From contig DBYO01000020.1 of NCBI GenBank assembly GCA_002310235.1, forward strand, positions 38,310 to 102,309: a DNA stretch of 64,000 nt, written 5' to 3'. Position numbers and translations under genes: made by a program. Positions 33,749 through 42,233 of the stretch are shown in pieces. The first letter of the stretch is position 1. Each line of letters begins with the position of its first letter. The notes beneath the pieces were generated by a model. The model searched no databases, was not told the DNA's origin, and saw only the letters and a list, made by a program, of their open reading frames with translations. Source of the stretch: Bacteroidales bacterium UBA1184 (GTDB lineage: Bacteria > Bacteroidota > Bacteroidia > Bacteroidales > ML635J-15).

Positions 33749-35251
33749 ATGCTCAAGACGTCGCTCGAACAGAAACTTACGCAAAAGTTGGCTCCGCAGC
33801 AGATTCAGATGATAAAGCTGTTGGAACTGAATACTTTGCAGCTCGAAGAACGTATCAAGAACGAGATCGAGGAGAATCCTGCTCTCGACGATGGAGGCGA
33901 AGGCGACTACGATGATAGCGATAGTATAGTGGAAAACGACAGCGATGTGCTCACCCATGAAGAGGAGCGCGATGATGGCGATATGGATTCGGATGATGAA
34001 TATACTCGCGAGGATGACTATTCGTTTGACGATGACTACGGAGCCAATGATGACGATGAAATTCCAAACTATCGTTTAGAGGTAAACAACACTTCGAAGG
34101 ATGACGATAGGGTGGAAATGCCTTATTCTGCTTCAAAGTCGTTCAATGAGCATCTTTTTGAACAGTTTATACTGAAGGATGTAACCGAAAGACAGAAGTT
34201 TATAGCTCCATTTCTTGTTGGAAACATCGACGAGGACGGCTATCTACGTCGTGACCTTGATGCTGTAGCAGACGATATTGCATTCTCGCAGAATGTTGAT
34301 GTGTCAGAGAAGGAACTTGAGGAAGTGCTTTCGGTTATTCAGGAACTCGACCCTGCCGGTATCGGCGCACGTAGCTTGCAGGAATGCCTTCTTATTCAGC
34401 TTCGTAGAAAAGAGGAGCAGACTCATGGCGTGAAGGTTGCGATAATGGTACTTACGGATTGCTTCGAAGAGTTTACTAAGAAGCATTATGAGAAGATAAT
34501 GCAGAAATGCAATATCGACGAGCAAGACTTGAAAGATGCAATTGATGTTATCGTCAAGTTGAATCCCAAGCCAGGTAATTCATACGGAGAGCCGCAAAGA
34601 GCAAATATACAAGCTATAATTCCCGATTTTATTGTCGATGTTGATGAAAATGATGTCTTGGTGTCGCTTAATAGTCGAAATGCACCTGATTTGCGCATAA
34701 GCAGATCGTTTTCGCGAATGATGGACGATTATTCGTCGGATAAAGCAGGAAATCGTGAGGTAGTAACTTTTGTAAAACAGAAAATCGACAATGCCAAGTG
34801 GTTTATTGATGCTATAGAGCAAAGGAAGCGTACATTGTTGCTAACCATGGAGGCAATTGTCGGATTCCAGAAGAAGTTTTTCCTTACAGGTGATGAAGCA
34901 GATATACGTCCGATGATATTGAAAGACATTGCCGAAATTACTGGGCTTGATATTTCAACAGTATCACGAGTAGCAAACAGCAAGTATGTTTCTACGCCAT
35001 ACGGCAATTTCTTACTTAAATTCTTCTTCAGCGAAGCTATGCAGACAGATTCGGGTGAGGAGGTTTCTACTCGTGAGGTAAAGCAGATTCTTAAGGAATG
35101 CATCGATGCCGAGGATTCTGCAAAGCCGCTTACCGATGACCGTCTGTCGGAAATATTGAAGGATAGGGGCTATATAATAGCGCGTCGTACCATTGCTAAG
35201 TATCGCGAACAGATGGGTATTCCTGTTGCACGTCTCAGACGAAAAATATAA
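33749..35251 (+). CDS. rpoN: RNA polymerase sigma-54 factor
   Basis: This 500-residue sigma-54 directs transcription that needs an ATP-driven activator. Region I (LKTSLEQKLTQKLAPQQIQMIKLLELNTLQLEE-type) holds the activator-interacting helix at residues 1-45, followed by an acidic linker (residues about 48-108, rich in Asp and Glu). The core-binding part contains LDPAGIGARSLQECLLIQL and the C-terminal helix-turn-helix and RpoN box are present: STVSRVANSKYV and ARRTIAKYREQMGIP. No sigma-54 activator is encoded nearby. It is co-transcribed with asnS. Confidence 0.96.
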   Translation: MLKTSLEQKLTQKLAPQQIQMIKLLELNTLQLEERIKNEIEENPALDDGGEGDYDDSDSIVENDSDVLTHEEERDDGDMDSDDEYTREDDYSFDDDYGANDDDEIPNYRLEVNNTSKDDDRVEMPYSASKSFNEHLFEQFILKDVTERQKFIAPFLVGNIDEDGYLRRDLDAVADDIAFSQNVDVSEKELEEVLSVIQELDPAGIGARSLQECLLIQLRRKEEQTHGVKVAIMVLTDCFEEFTKKHYEKIMQKCNIDEQDLKDAIDVIVKLNPKPGNSYGEPQRANIQAIIPDFIVDVDENDVLVSLNSRNAPDLRISRSFSRMMDDYSSDKAGNREVVTFVKQKIDNAKWFIDAIEQRKRTLLLTMEAIVGFQKKFFLTGDEADIRPMILKDIAEITGLDISTVSRVANSKYVSTPYGNFLLKFFFSEAMQTDSGEEVSTREVKQILKECIDAEDSAKPLTDDRLSEILKDRGYIIARRTIAKYREQMGIPVARLRRKI

Positions 35252-35253
35252 AC

Positions 35254-35916
35254 ATGCGCGGCATCCTTGACATATTTTTCAAGATTGTGAGCGTATTAGG
35301 GCATCCGATTCTATTGCCAACATATTTTGCATTGACAATCAATAGTATATACTATTTGAATCCATTTATGGTACTCGGAATTACTTTTGTTTTCCCGATG
35401 TTGGTAATGTTGTTATGGTTTTCGATAAGCCAGTTTCGTGGAAAAAGAGTTGTTCCTGGAACAAATGTAGTTTTGAATCAGGATGTTGTATCAGAAATGA
35501 CAGAGAGCCTTTTCGAAAGGATTGATGCTTTTTTCGATTCAACACGCAACCGTACATATTCCATGTTGATTGTAATAGGCTTTGCCTTTTTGGGTTATTT
35601 TGTATATAGGTTGCCGATGTGGAGCCTTTTGATGTTGTTGATAATAATATCGTCTCTAGTGTGTATGCTAATCAATAATTTTTGGAGGATTAGTATTCAT
35701 GCGTATGGTTGGGGATTTGCAACTTATCTTGTAGTTTTTCAGTATTCGTATGTTTTTGCCAGCGGCATTGTCGTGTCAATGATTGTAATGTTGTTAAGTG
35801 GTCTTGTTTTGTCATCTAGACTCTATTTTGGCAGGCACAACAATCTACAGGTGCATCTTGGCTATGCAATAGGAGTAGCAATTCCTGCTTTGCTTTATTT
35901 TGCTTTATCTTTGTAA
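35254..35916 (+). CDS. PAP2-like integral membrane protein
   Basis: This 220-residue protein has five or six transmembrane segments. Residues 138-152 (NNFWRISIHAYGWGF) and 188-204 (SSRLYFGRHNNLQVHLG) hold the spaced histidines and arginine of the PAP2 acid phosphatase pattern (SxHxxG and RxxxxxHNNxQVxxG), so it may act on lipid phosphates, but the first motif (KxxxxxxRP) is not convincing. It may be a divergent or inactive family member. It lies 2 bases after rpoN and 2 bases before the DUF4834 gene, as part of the asnS operon. Confidence 0.65.
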   Translation: MRGILDIFFKIVSVLGHPILLPTYFALTINSIYYLNPFMVLGITFVFPMLVMLLWFSISQFRGKRVVPGTNVVLNQDVVSEMTESLFERIDAFFDSTRNRTYSMLIVIGFAFLGYFVYRLPMWSLLMLLIIISSLVCMLINNFWRISIHAYGWGFATYLVVFQYSYVFASGIVVSMIVMLLSGLVLSSRLYFGRHNNLQVHLGYAIGVAIPALLYFALSL

Positions 35917-35918
35917 AA

Positions 35919-36206
35919 ATGGAAGTGTTTTTGAACATAATAATATTCATAGTCCTTGCGATGTTGCTGGCTAAATTGTTGTTCCGCTATTTGGCCCCAT
36001 GGCTTTTAAGACGATATGTGGAACGCAGGATGAAGAAATTTGGTGAGGGGTTCCAGAATTTTGAGGAGCAAAGCCAAAACCGGGAAGGAAAAACATATGG
36101 AGACATCAGGGTTGACCATATTCCACAAAAGGAAGAGCCGCAGAATTGCAATGTTGATGAGGAGTATGTGGATTTTGAGGAAATGAACGAAGACGAACAG
36201 AAGTGA
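35919..36206 (+). CDS. DUF4834 small membrane protein
   Basis: This 95-residue protein starts with one transmembrane helix (FLNIIIFIVLAMLLAKLLF), followed by the basic segment RRYVERRMKKFG and a charged tail ending EEYVDFEEMNEDEQK. The EYVDFEE tail is typical of the Bacteroidota-specific DUF4834 family, whose role is unknown. It is placed in the operon between the PAP2-like gene and the LolE-like permease, overlapping the next start by 4 bases (GTGA). Confidence 0.85.
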   Translation: MEVFLNIIIFIVLAMLLAKLLFRYLAPWLLRRYVERRMKKFGEGFQNFEEQSQNREGKTYGDIRVDHIPQKEEPQNCNVDEEYVDFEEMNEDEQK

Positions 36207-37444
36207 ATTACGAATTTTTCATAGCAAAGCGGTTGGTACTTAAGCAGCGCAAATCGGGTGGATTTAGCCGTTCGATACTTGGTATTGCTGTAGCTGGTAT
36301 AGCCGTGGGGCTTGCTGTGATGTTGGTATCTGTTGCCATTGTTACTGGTTTTAAGAACGAGATTTCGCGCAAGGTAATAGGTTTTGGCGCACACATAAGG
36401 ATTACAAACTACGACAGCAATTCGTCATACGAAACTGTTCCTATTTCGGGAGAACAGATTTGGCTTTCATCGCTGCGCGAGATGGACGGTGTGAAATCGG
36501 TTGATCGCTATATTGTAAAGGCAGGTATCGTGAAGACAGCCGACTATTTGCAAGGTGTCGTGTTTAAAGGAGTTGACGAGGAATACAACTGGTCGTTCTT
36601 CGAGGAATATCTTGTCGATGGAAAACTGCTTGAAATCAATGATACAGCCAGAACAAACGGTGTACTTGTGTCGAAAAGCATTGCCGATGTGCTCAATCTG
36701 AAGGTTGGAGACAGTTTCGCATCCTATTTCATACAGAATCCGCCACGAATGAGGAAATTTACTGTCGAGGGTATCTACAATACCCAGCTTGAGGAGTTTG
36801 ACAAGATGTATATCATCGCCGACATCAAGCATTTGCGCAAACTTAACGATTGGGCAGACGGACAGGTTTCTGGTTTTGAGGTAAAGATTGAAGATATTGA
36901 CAGACTTGATGAAATTGAACGCAAAGTATCCAAGACATGCCGATCTTACAATCCTGACAGTGAAATACTTCAGGTCTCTAACATCCGGCAGGAGTATCCT
37001 GGCATTTTCGATTGGCTGTCGCTTCTCGACATGAACGTGTGGATAATTCTCGGACTTATGGTTGCTGTTACTGGTTTCAACATGATTTCGGGACTGCTGG
37101 TTTTGATTCTCGAAAGGGTGAATATGATAGGCATACTGAAAAGTATGGGAGCAACTAATGTCTCGGTACGAAAAGTTTTCCTGTATTTTGCTTCCTACCT
37201 TACAATCAAAGGGTTGCTGTGGGGCAATGTGATTGGAATATTGCTCTGCGTTTTGCAGTATTATTTTGGTATTATCCAGCTTGACCCTACGTCGTACTAT
37301 GTTTCAACAGTTCCAATAAATTTGGACATTGTGAATATTTTGCTGCTAAATGCAGGAACGTTGGCAATAATAGTGGTAATGATGATTCTTCCGTCGTTTA
37401 TTGTGTCGAAGATTACTCCGGCCAATTCTATGAGGTTCGATTAG
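36203..37444 (+). CDS. LolC/LolE-type ABC transporter permease
   Basis: This 413-residue FtsX-like permease starts at GTG 36203, overlapping the stop of DUF4834. The N-terminal helix (residues 25-50, ILGIAVAGIAVGLAVMLVSVAIVTGF), a large periplasmic domain (about 50-270) and three C-terminal helices (about 275-300, 315-350 and 375-400) match the MacB/LolE fold. In Lol systems such a permease extracts lipoproteins from the inner membrane with a LolD ATPase. Motifs such as GFKNEISRKVIGFGAHI and ILERVNMIGILKSMGATN are characteristic. No ATPase gene is adjacent, so it would work with a LolD encoded elsewhere. Confidence 0.88.
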   Translation: MNYEFFIAKRLVLKQRKSGGFSRSILGIAVAGIAVGLAVMLVSVAIVTGFKNEISRKVIGFGAHIRITNYDSNSSYETVPISGEQIWLSSLREMDGVKSVDRYIVKAGIVKTADYLQGVVFKGVDEEYNWSFFEEYLVDGKLLEINDTARTNGVLVSKSIADVLNLKVGDSFASYFIQNPPRMRKFTVEGIYNTQLEEFDKMYIIADIKHLRKLNDWADGQVSGFEVKIEDIDRLDEIERKVSKTCRSYNPDSEILQVSNIRQEYPGIFDWLSLLDMNVWIILGLMVAVTGFNMISGLLVLILERVNMIGILKSMGATNVSVRKVFLYFASYLTIKGLLWGNVIGILLCVLQYYFGIIQLDPTSYYVSTVPINLDIVNILLLNAGTLAIIVVMMILPSFIVSKITPANSMRFD

Positions 37445-37612
37445 TCGTATGTTTATAATTAACAATATAACATCAATTGCAGTGGCTTTTATTGCTTTTG
37501 GTTGTTCATAAAAAATAAATGACTTGTGCTGATATGAGGTAAAAAAGCCGTAAGTTTGAAACTTGTTTTTTTGCTCAAGATTTGAGTTCTTTTGATATTT
37601 TTTGGATAAAAG
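37445..37612. other. 168-base gap with AAGTTT hairpin
   Basis: Between the LolE-like gene and the hydrolase. It contains a short AAGTTT/AAACTT hairpin around 37551-37563 followed by a T run, which may act as a weak terminator. No clear TAnnTTTG box; the nearest is a variant around 37596. No ORF of note. Confidence 0.4.
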
Positions 37613-39016
37613 ATGAAGATAAAATTTATAGGTGCCACACGAGAGGTAACAGGAAGTAAACATCTGATAATAACAGATTCTGGTAAAAAGATACTTCTCG
37701 ACTGCGGAATGTTCCAAGGAAAAGGAATGGAGACAGATGCCGCCAACAGGGATCTCGGATTTACTCCTTCGGAAATAGATTATGTACTTGTGTCGCATGC
37801 TCATATCGACCATACTGGACTTATTCCATATATCTACAAAAACGGGTTCAACGGTAAGGTTATATGCACACCTGCAACCAAGGATTTATGCTCCATTATG
37901 CTTCCTGATTCGGGTTTCATTCAGGAACTTGATATCAAGTGGTACAACAAGAAACTTTTCAAGCAGGGACTTCCGAGAGTGAACCCTATATACACCCACA
38001 TGGATGCCGAGCAGTGTATGAAGATTTTTGTTTCTGTGCCATACGACGAGGATTATAAAGTTGATGAAGGAATAACCGTACGATTCACCAATAGTGGGCA
38101 CATGCTCGGAAGTGCTGTTGTAAACATTACTTTAGAAGAAAACGGCAAGGTGACACGCATTGCCTATACGGGCGATGTCGGTCGTCCACATAATAGAATT
38201 GTGAAGCCGCCAGTGCCGTTTCCACAGGCCGATATCCTTATTACCGAGGCAACATATGGTAACCGTATTCACGAGCAGGATAGGGAAACCGAACTCGACC
38301 TTTATAATGTGATTAACAATACCTGCGTGCAGCGCGGTGGAAAACTGATAATACCTTCGTTCAGTGTTGGTCGTACACAGGAAATCGTGTATATGCTCAA
38401 CAACTTCTACAACGAGGGCATTCTTCCAAAGATTGACATTTATGTTGATAGCCCACTTTCGGTAGATGCAACTGAAATTTTCAAGATGCACCAGGAATGT
38501 TACAACGACGGCATTATAGAAACAATGAAGGACGATCCGCATCCGTTCTATTTCGATACCTTGCATTATGTGAAAAGTGCAGAGGAGTCGAAAACACTGA
38601 ACTCTACCAAGAAGCCGTGCATAATAATTTCGGCTTCGGGAATGGCTGAAGCTGGTAGGGTTAAGCATCATATTGCAAACAGTATCGAGGATTCTCGTAA
38701 TACCATAATGCTTGTGGGATATTGCGCTCCAGAGACTTTGGGTGCAAGAATCCAGGAAAAAGGATTGCACGAAATATCAATATTCGGAAATGTGCATCCG
38801 CTGAATGCCGACATCGAGAAAATTGAATCCTTGAGCGGTCATGGCGACTACATCGAAATGGGCGATTTCATTTCGTGCCAGAATCCCGAAAAGTTGCGTA
38901 ACATTTTCCTTGTACATGGTGACTACGATGCGCAGAAGTTTTATCGTGAATATCTAATGAGCAAGGGATACAGCAATATTCAGATTCCAAAGCACGGAGA
39001 CGAATTTTACTATTAA
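37613..39016 (+). CDS. Metallo-beta-lactamase/beta-CASP RNA-processing hydrolase
   Basis: This 467-residue protein of the CPSF73-like beta-CASP group is probably an RNase. The zinc motif is SHAHIDHTG (His62, His64, Asp66, His67), with further metal ligands in SGHMLGS and in the later RIAYTGDVGR (Asp). The beta-CASP domain shows ITEATYGNR and IIPSFSVGRTQEIVY, and motifs such as ISASGMAEAGRVKHH and GSHGDY-like LSGHGDYIEM close the active site. No signal peptide. It starts the run MBL hydrolase-fur-purA-PAS with gaps of 2 and 15 bases and a 1-base overlap. Confidence 0.9.
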   Translation: MKIKFIGATREVTGSKHLIITDSGKKILLDCGMFQGKGMETDAANRDLGFTPSEIDYVLVSHAHIDHTGLIPYIYKNGFNGKVICTPATKDLCSIMLPDSGFIQELDIKWYNKKLFKQGLPRVNPIYTHMDAEQCMKIFVSVPYDEDYKVDEGITVRFTNSGHMLGSAVVNITLEENGKVTRIAYTGDVGRPHNRIVKPPVPFPQADILITEATYGNRIHEQDRETELDLYNVINNTCVQRGGKLIIPSFSVGRTQEIVYMLNNFYNEGILPKIDIYVDSPLSVDATEIFKMHQECYNDGIIETMKDDPHPFYFDTLHYVKSAEESKTLNSTKKPCIIISASGMAEAGRVKHHIANSIEDSRNTIMLVGYCAPETLGARIQEKGLHEISIFGNVHPLNADIEKIESLSGHGDYIEMGDFISCQNPEKLRNIFLVHGDYDAQKFYREYLMSKGYSNIQIPKHGDEFYY

Positions 39017-39018
39017 AC

Positions 39019-39468
39019 ATGATGGACGATAAAAGGCTTTCACCACACGATATATTGAAGAATTACTTGGAAAGCAATTCGTTACGTAAAACGCCAGAAC
39101 GTTTTGCTATTCTCGACGAAATATATTCAAGTTCGGGGCATTTCGATATTGAAACTTTATATGAGTCGATGAAGAACAAGAATTATCATGTAAGCCTTGC
39201 AACCTTGTACAACAATATAGATATTCTGATAAATGCAGGTCTTCTTGTAAAGCATCGTTTCGAAAAAGGTAATACCTACGAGAAGACTATGGACAATATA
39301 AAGCACGACCATTTTATTTGTCGTCAGTGCGGAAAGATATACGAAGTGACTCTGTCGAAGGTTGAGGATGTGAAGGAGGAGGTTTCGCAGAAGTTCGGCT
39401 TCGATGTTTATTCGCATTTTCTTACCATTTATGGTATATGTAGCAATTGTAAAGATTTAAATAAATAG
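39019..39468 (+). CDS. Fur family transcription regulator
   Basis: This 149-residue protein has a winged-helix DNA-binding N-terminal half (LRKTPERFAILDEIYSSSGHFDIETLYESM, then YHVSLATLYNNIDILINAGLLVKHRF) and a metal-binding dimer domain with HDHFICRQCGKIYEV and a C-terminal CSNC pair that would hold structural zinc. The metal sensed (iron, zinc or peroxide) cannot be fixed from sequence. It follows the hydrolase by 2 bases and precedes purA by 15, so it is co-transcribed with both. Start is at ATG 39019; ATG 39022 is equally possible. Confidence 0.93.
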   Translation: MMDDKRLSPHDILKNYLESNSLRKTPERFAILDEIYSSSGHFDIETLYESMKNKNYHVSLATLYNNIDILINAGLLVKHRFEKGNTYEKTMDNIKHDHFICRQCGKIYEVTLSKVEDVKEEVSQKFGFDVYSHFLTIYGICSNCKDLNK

Positions 39469-39483
39469 AAAATAGAGTAACAA

Positions 39484-40755
39484 ATGAAAGTAGATGTCTT
39501 ATTAGGTATGCAGTGGGGCGACGAAGGCAAGGGAAAGATTGTCGATGTGCTTACGCCGCAGTATGACATTATTGCCCGTTTCCAGGGCGGTCCGAATGCC
39601 GGACATACGTTGGAATTCAACAATATAAAGCACGTGCTTCACACAATCCCGTCGGGAATTTTCCGTCCGAAGGCAATGAACGTCATCGGTAGTGGCGTTG
39701 TGGTTGACCCGGTGATTTTGCGTGAAGAGATTGAATCGGCTATGAAACTTGGTGCCGACTTGCACAACAATTTGTTAATCAGTAAGAAGGCTCATCTAAT
39801 AATGCCGTCGCACCGTTTGCTCGACAAGGCTTACGAGGAATACAAGGGCGCAAGCAAGATCGGCTCGACGCAGAAGGGCATAGGTCCTACTTATACCGAC
39901 CGCACAGCCCGTATAGGTTTGCGTATGGGTGAAATGTTCTCGCCTGACTTCGTGCAGAAGTACAACACCACAAAGGCCCATCACATGAAAGTGATGCAAG
40001 GCTACAACTTCACCGAAACTAACGAGGAATACGAAAAGCAGTGGTTCGAGGCTATAGAATACCTTAAGACATTCAATTTCATCGATTCTGAAATTTATGT
40101 CAACAAGGCTTTGAACGATGGCAAGTCGATTCTGGCCGAAGGCGCACAGGGTTCGATGCTTGATATTGATTACGGTTCGTATCCTTTTGTAACATCGTCG
40201 AATACCTTGGCATCGGGCGTATGCTCGGGCTTGGGCGTAGCTCCGTCGAAGATTGGCAAGGTTTACGGTATTGTAAAGGCATATTGCACACGCGTAGGCA
40301 GCGGTCCGTTCCCAACCGAACTTTTCGATGCTACAGGCGAAACTTTGCGCAAGATTGGCAATGAATTTGGGGCAACCACTGGCCGTGCTCGTCGTTGCGG
40401 TTGGCTCGACCTTGTGGCTCTCAAGTATGCCGTGATGCTCAACGGTTTGACCGATATCATAATAACCAAAGCCGATGTGCTTAATGATTTCGATAAGTTG
40501 AAAGTGGCCGTAGCATATAAGATTAACGGCAAGGAAGTTGATTATGTTCCTTTCGAGATGAACGACGATATTGAGCCTGTATATGTCGAGTTTGAGGGGT
40601 GGAAGCAGGACATTTCGAAATGCCAGAGCGAAGAGGATTTGCCAAAGCCGCTCAAGGATTATTTGAAGTTCATAGCAAAGGAAACAGGCGTGAGAATTTC
40701 GTATCTGTCGGTCGGTCCCGACAGGGTTCAGACACTTAAAGTAAATATAGAATAA
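39484..40755 (+). CDS. purA: Adenylosuccinate synthetase
   Basis: This 423-residue cytosolic GTP-dependent enzyme joins IMP and aspartate in AMP synthesis. The N-terminal P-loop-like motif is GMQWGDEGKGKIVD, followed by RFQGGPNAGHTL with the catalytic His. Other signatures are GIGPTYTDR, ATTGRARRCGWLDL and the DLVALK-type end. Length and motif order are normal. Its stop overlaps the start of the PAS gene by one base, indicating coupling. Confidence 0.98.
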   Translation: MKVDVLLGMQWGDEGKGKIVDVLTPQYDIIARFQGGPNAGHTLEFNNIKHVLHTIPSGIFRPKAMNVIGSGVVVDPVILREEIESAMKLGADLHNNLLISKKAHLIMPSHRLLDKAYEEYKGASKIGSTQKGIGPTYTDRTARIGLRMGEMFSPDFVQKYNTTKAHHMKVMQGYNFTETNEEYEKQWFEAIEYLKTFNFIDSEIYVNKALNDGKSILAEGAQGSMLDIDYGSYPFVTSSNTLASGVCSGLGVAPSKIGKVYGIVKAYCTRVGSGPFPTELFDATGETLRKIGNEFGATTGRARRCGWLDLVALKYAVMLNGLTDIIITKADVLNDFDKLKVAVAYKINGKEVDYVPFEMNDDIEPVYVEFEGWKQDISKCQSEEDLPKPLKDYLKFIAKETGVRISYLSVGPDRVQTLKVNIE

Positions 40756-41099
40756 TGGAAATAACTGAAGATTTTTTGAGGGAAACTCCGTTTGCAGTAA
40801 CAGTCTGCGACAACGAGGGTATAATTGTGTATATGAACGATAAGGCCGCAGCTACTTGGGAAGCTCGTGGTGGAGCATCGTTAGTTGGTAAGTCGCTATA
40901 CGATTGCCATGGCGAAAGGGCGACTGCTATGATTAAGAACATGCTCGCAACTGGTAGCACCAATGCATATACCATATTGAAAAACGGGCAAAAGAAACTG
41001 ATTTACCAAAGCCCTTGGCACAAGGGCGGTAAGGTCGCAGGACTCGTTGAACTTTCGATAGTTATACCCGAGAATATGCCGCATTTTGTAAGAGGATAA
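40755..41099 (+). CDS. PAS domain protein
   Basis: This 114-residue protein is a single PAS fold: ETPFAVTVCDNEGIIVYMNDKAA is the PAS core, VGKSLYDCHGERA the FG-loop area with a Cys-His pair, and YQSPWHKGGKVAGLVELSIVIP the final strands. It has no attached output domain, so it would act as a small sensor or as a binding partner. The LYDCHGERA segment resembles PAS domains of the DUF438-like group, but this link is uncertain. It overlaps purA by one base. A terminator follows at 41113. Confidence 0.8.
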   Translation: MEITEDFLRETPFAVTVCDNEGIIVYMNDKAAATWEARGGASLVGKSLYDCHGERATAMIKNMLATGSTNAYTILKNGQKKLIYQSPWHKGGKVAGLVELSIVIPENMPHFVRG

Positions 41100-41112
41100 A
41101 TAATGATGAAAT

Positions 41113-41143
41113 AAAAATGGCACAACATAGAGTGCCATTTTTT
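41113..41143 (+). terminator. Terminator after the purA-PAS operon
   Basis: Stem AAATGGCA/TGCCATTT with an intervening loop of about 10 bases, then a T run. Confidence 0.8.
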
Positions 41144-41177
41144 GTACTAAAAAACTATTTGTATAAAATAAAAGTTC

Positions 41178-41185
41178 TATTTTTG
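41178..41185 (+). promoter_or_regulatory. Bacteroidota -7 box for the porP-CHU_C pair
   Basis: TATTTTTG, 19 bases before the ATG at 41205. An earlier in-frame ATG at 41193 would be close to the predicted start of transcription. Confidence 0.5.
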
Positions 41186-41204
41186 GCGTTTTATGTATAT
41201 AGTC

Positions 41205-42230
41205 ATGCGTAGGGCAAGGCAAATATTATTAATGATGATGTTTCCGTTGTTGTTGACGGGGTCTATGATTTTTGCGCAAGATGCCCCTGTTTATGAGCAA
41301 TATGTGTTTGATAATACATTGCTCAATCCTGCTTTTACGGGCATAGTTGATCTCATAGAGGTAAAAGCTGCACATCGCCAGCAATGGATGGGTTTTGGCC
41401 CTCATAATACACCTAGCACTACCTTTTTGATGTATCGTTCCAGATTAAAAAATAGAAATGGTGGTATTGGTGGCTTTCTATATACCGATAAGAATGGTGT
41501 AAATTCGCAAACTGGTTTGCAGTTGAATGGATCGTTCCAGTTTTTGATACATACAAATCGCAAAACCAGAACAATACTTTCGTTCGGATTCGGTGCGACA
41601 GTTTTTATGCATACTTATGACCAAACTGATTTCGAAACCGATATTTATGATCCAGTTGTAGATTATAGTCGGAGAAATTATTATGGTTACGATGCAAATT
41701 TTGGCGTTCTCTTTACTCATGGCGGATTTTTGACTGGCGTAAGTTTCGATAATCTGTTGCAATGGACTTGTCCTGCATATAATCAGGCGTTGGAACGTGC
41801 TACTCGTATTAATATGAATGTGCATGTGGGAAAAATATTTTGGTTGACCAATCACATGCAACTTTGTCCTTTGTTGGTTTATAAAACAAATATAAAGAAC
41901 ATGAATCAAATCGATATAGGTTTAAAATATAAGCTTATGTCGGGTAAAAAGATTAGGACTGTATATACAAAGGATGAAAACGAAGTAATAATAGGACTTA
42001 CATACAAGCAGACTCTTGATGTTGGCAACCTAAGTCCGCTATCCATATCTCCTATGGTAGGTTTTACTTTCAAAGGAATCACTATTTCATACCTGTGTGA
42101 ACTTGGTCTTACTGGAATTCAGAGGTATAACTATGGTTCGCATCAGATTGCTTTAGGTTATAGGTGGTATCGTGACAAGTTCACTTCTTTGGGAAAACAT
42201 AATGTTGCATCAATGGTTTATGACTTTTAG
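41205..42230 (+). CDS. PorP/SprF family T9SS outer-membrane protein (second copy)
   Basis: This 341-residue barrel protein resembles the first porP (17511) in plan. After a signal peptide ending MIFAQ come APVYEQYVFDNTLLNPAFTGIVD and AAHRQQWMGF, the family start. The mature part consists of amphipathic strands, including ISYLCELGLTG and IALGYRWYRDK, with a short polar tail. It is followed after 3 bases by the cargo-like CHU_C protein, the pairing typical of SprF-SprB. Its likely job is to help export that protein. The upstream ATG at 41193 gives a longer N terminus (MYIV) that is less natural for a signal peptide. Confidence 0.9.
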   Translation: MRRARQILLMMMFPLLLTGSMIFAQDAPVYEQYVFDNTLLNPAFTGIVDLIEVKAAHRQQWMGFGPHNTPSTTFLMYRSRLKNRNGGIGGFLYTDKNGVNSQTGLQLNGSFQFLIHTNRKTRTILSFGFGATVFMHTYDQTDFETDIYDPVVDYSRRNYYGYDANFGVLFTHGGFLTGVSFDNLLQWTCPAYNQALERATRINMNVHVGKIFWLTNHMQLCPLLVYKTNIKNMNQIDIGLKYKLMSGKKIRTVYTKDENEVIIGLTYKQTLDVGNLSPLSISPMVGFTFKGITISYLCELGLTGIQRYNYGSHQIALGYRWYRDKFTSLGKHNVASMVYDF

Positions 42231-42233
42231 AAT

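Noticed and set aside
38132..38770. A 212-codon open frame on the minus strand within the beta-CASP hydrolase gene
   Set aside because: The plus strand encodes the intact conserved hydrolase; the opposite frame has no start context or family similarity.
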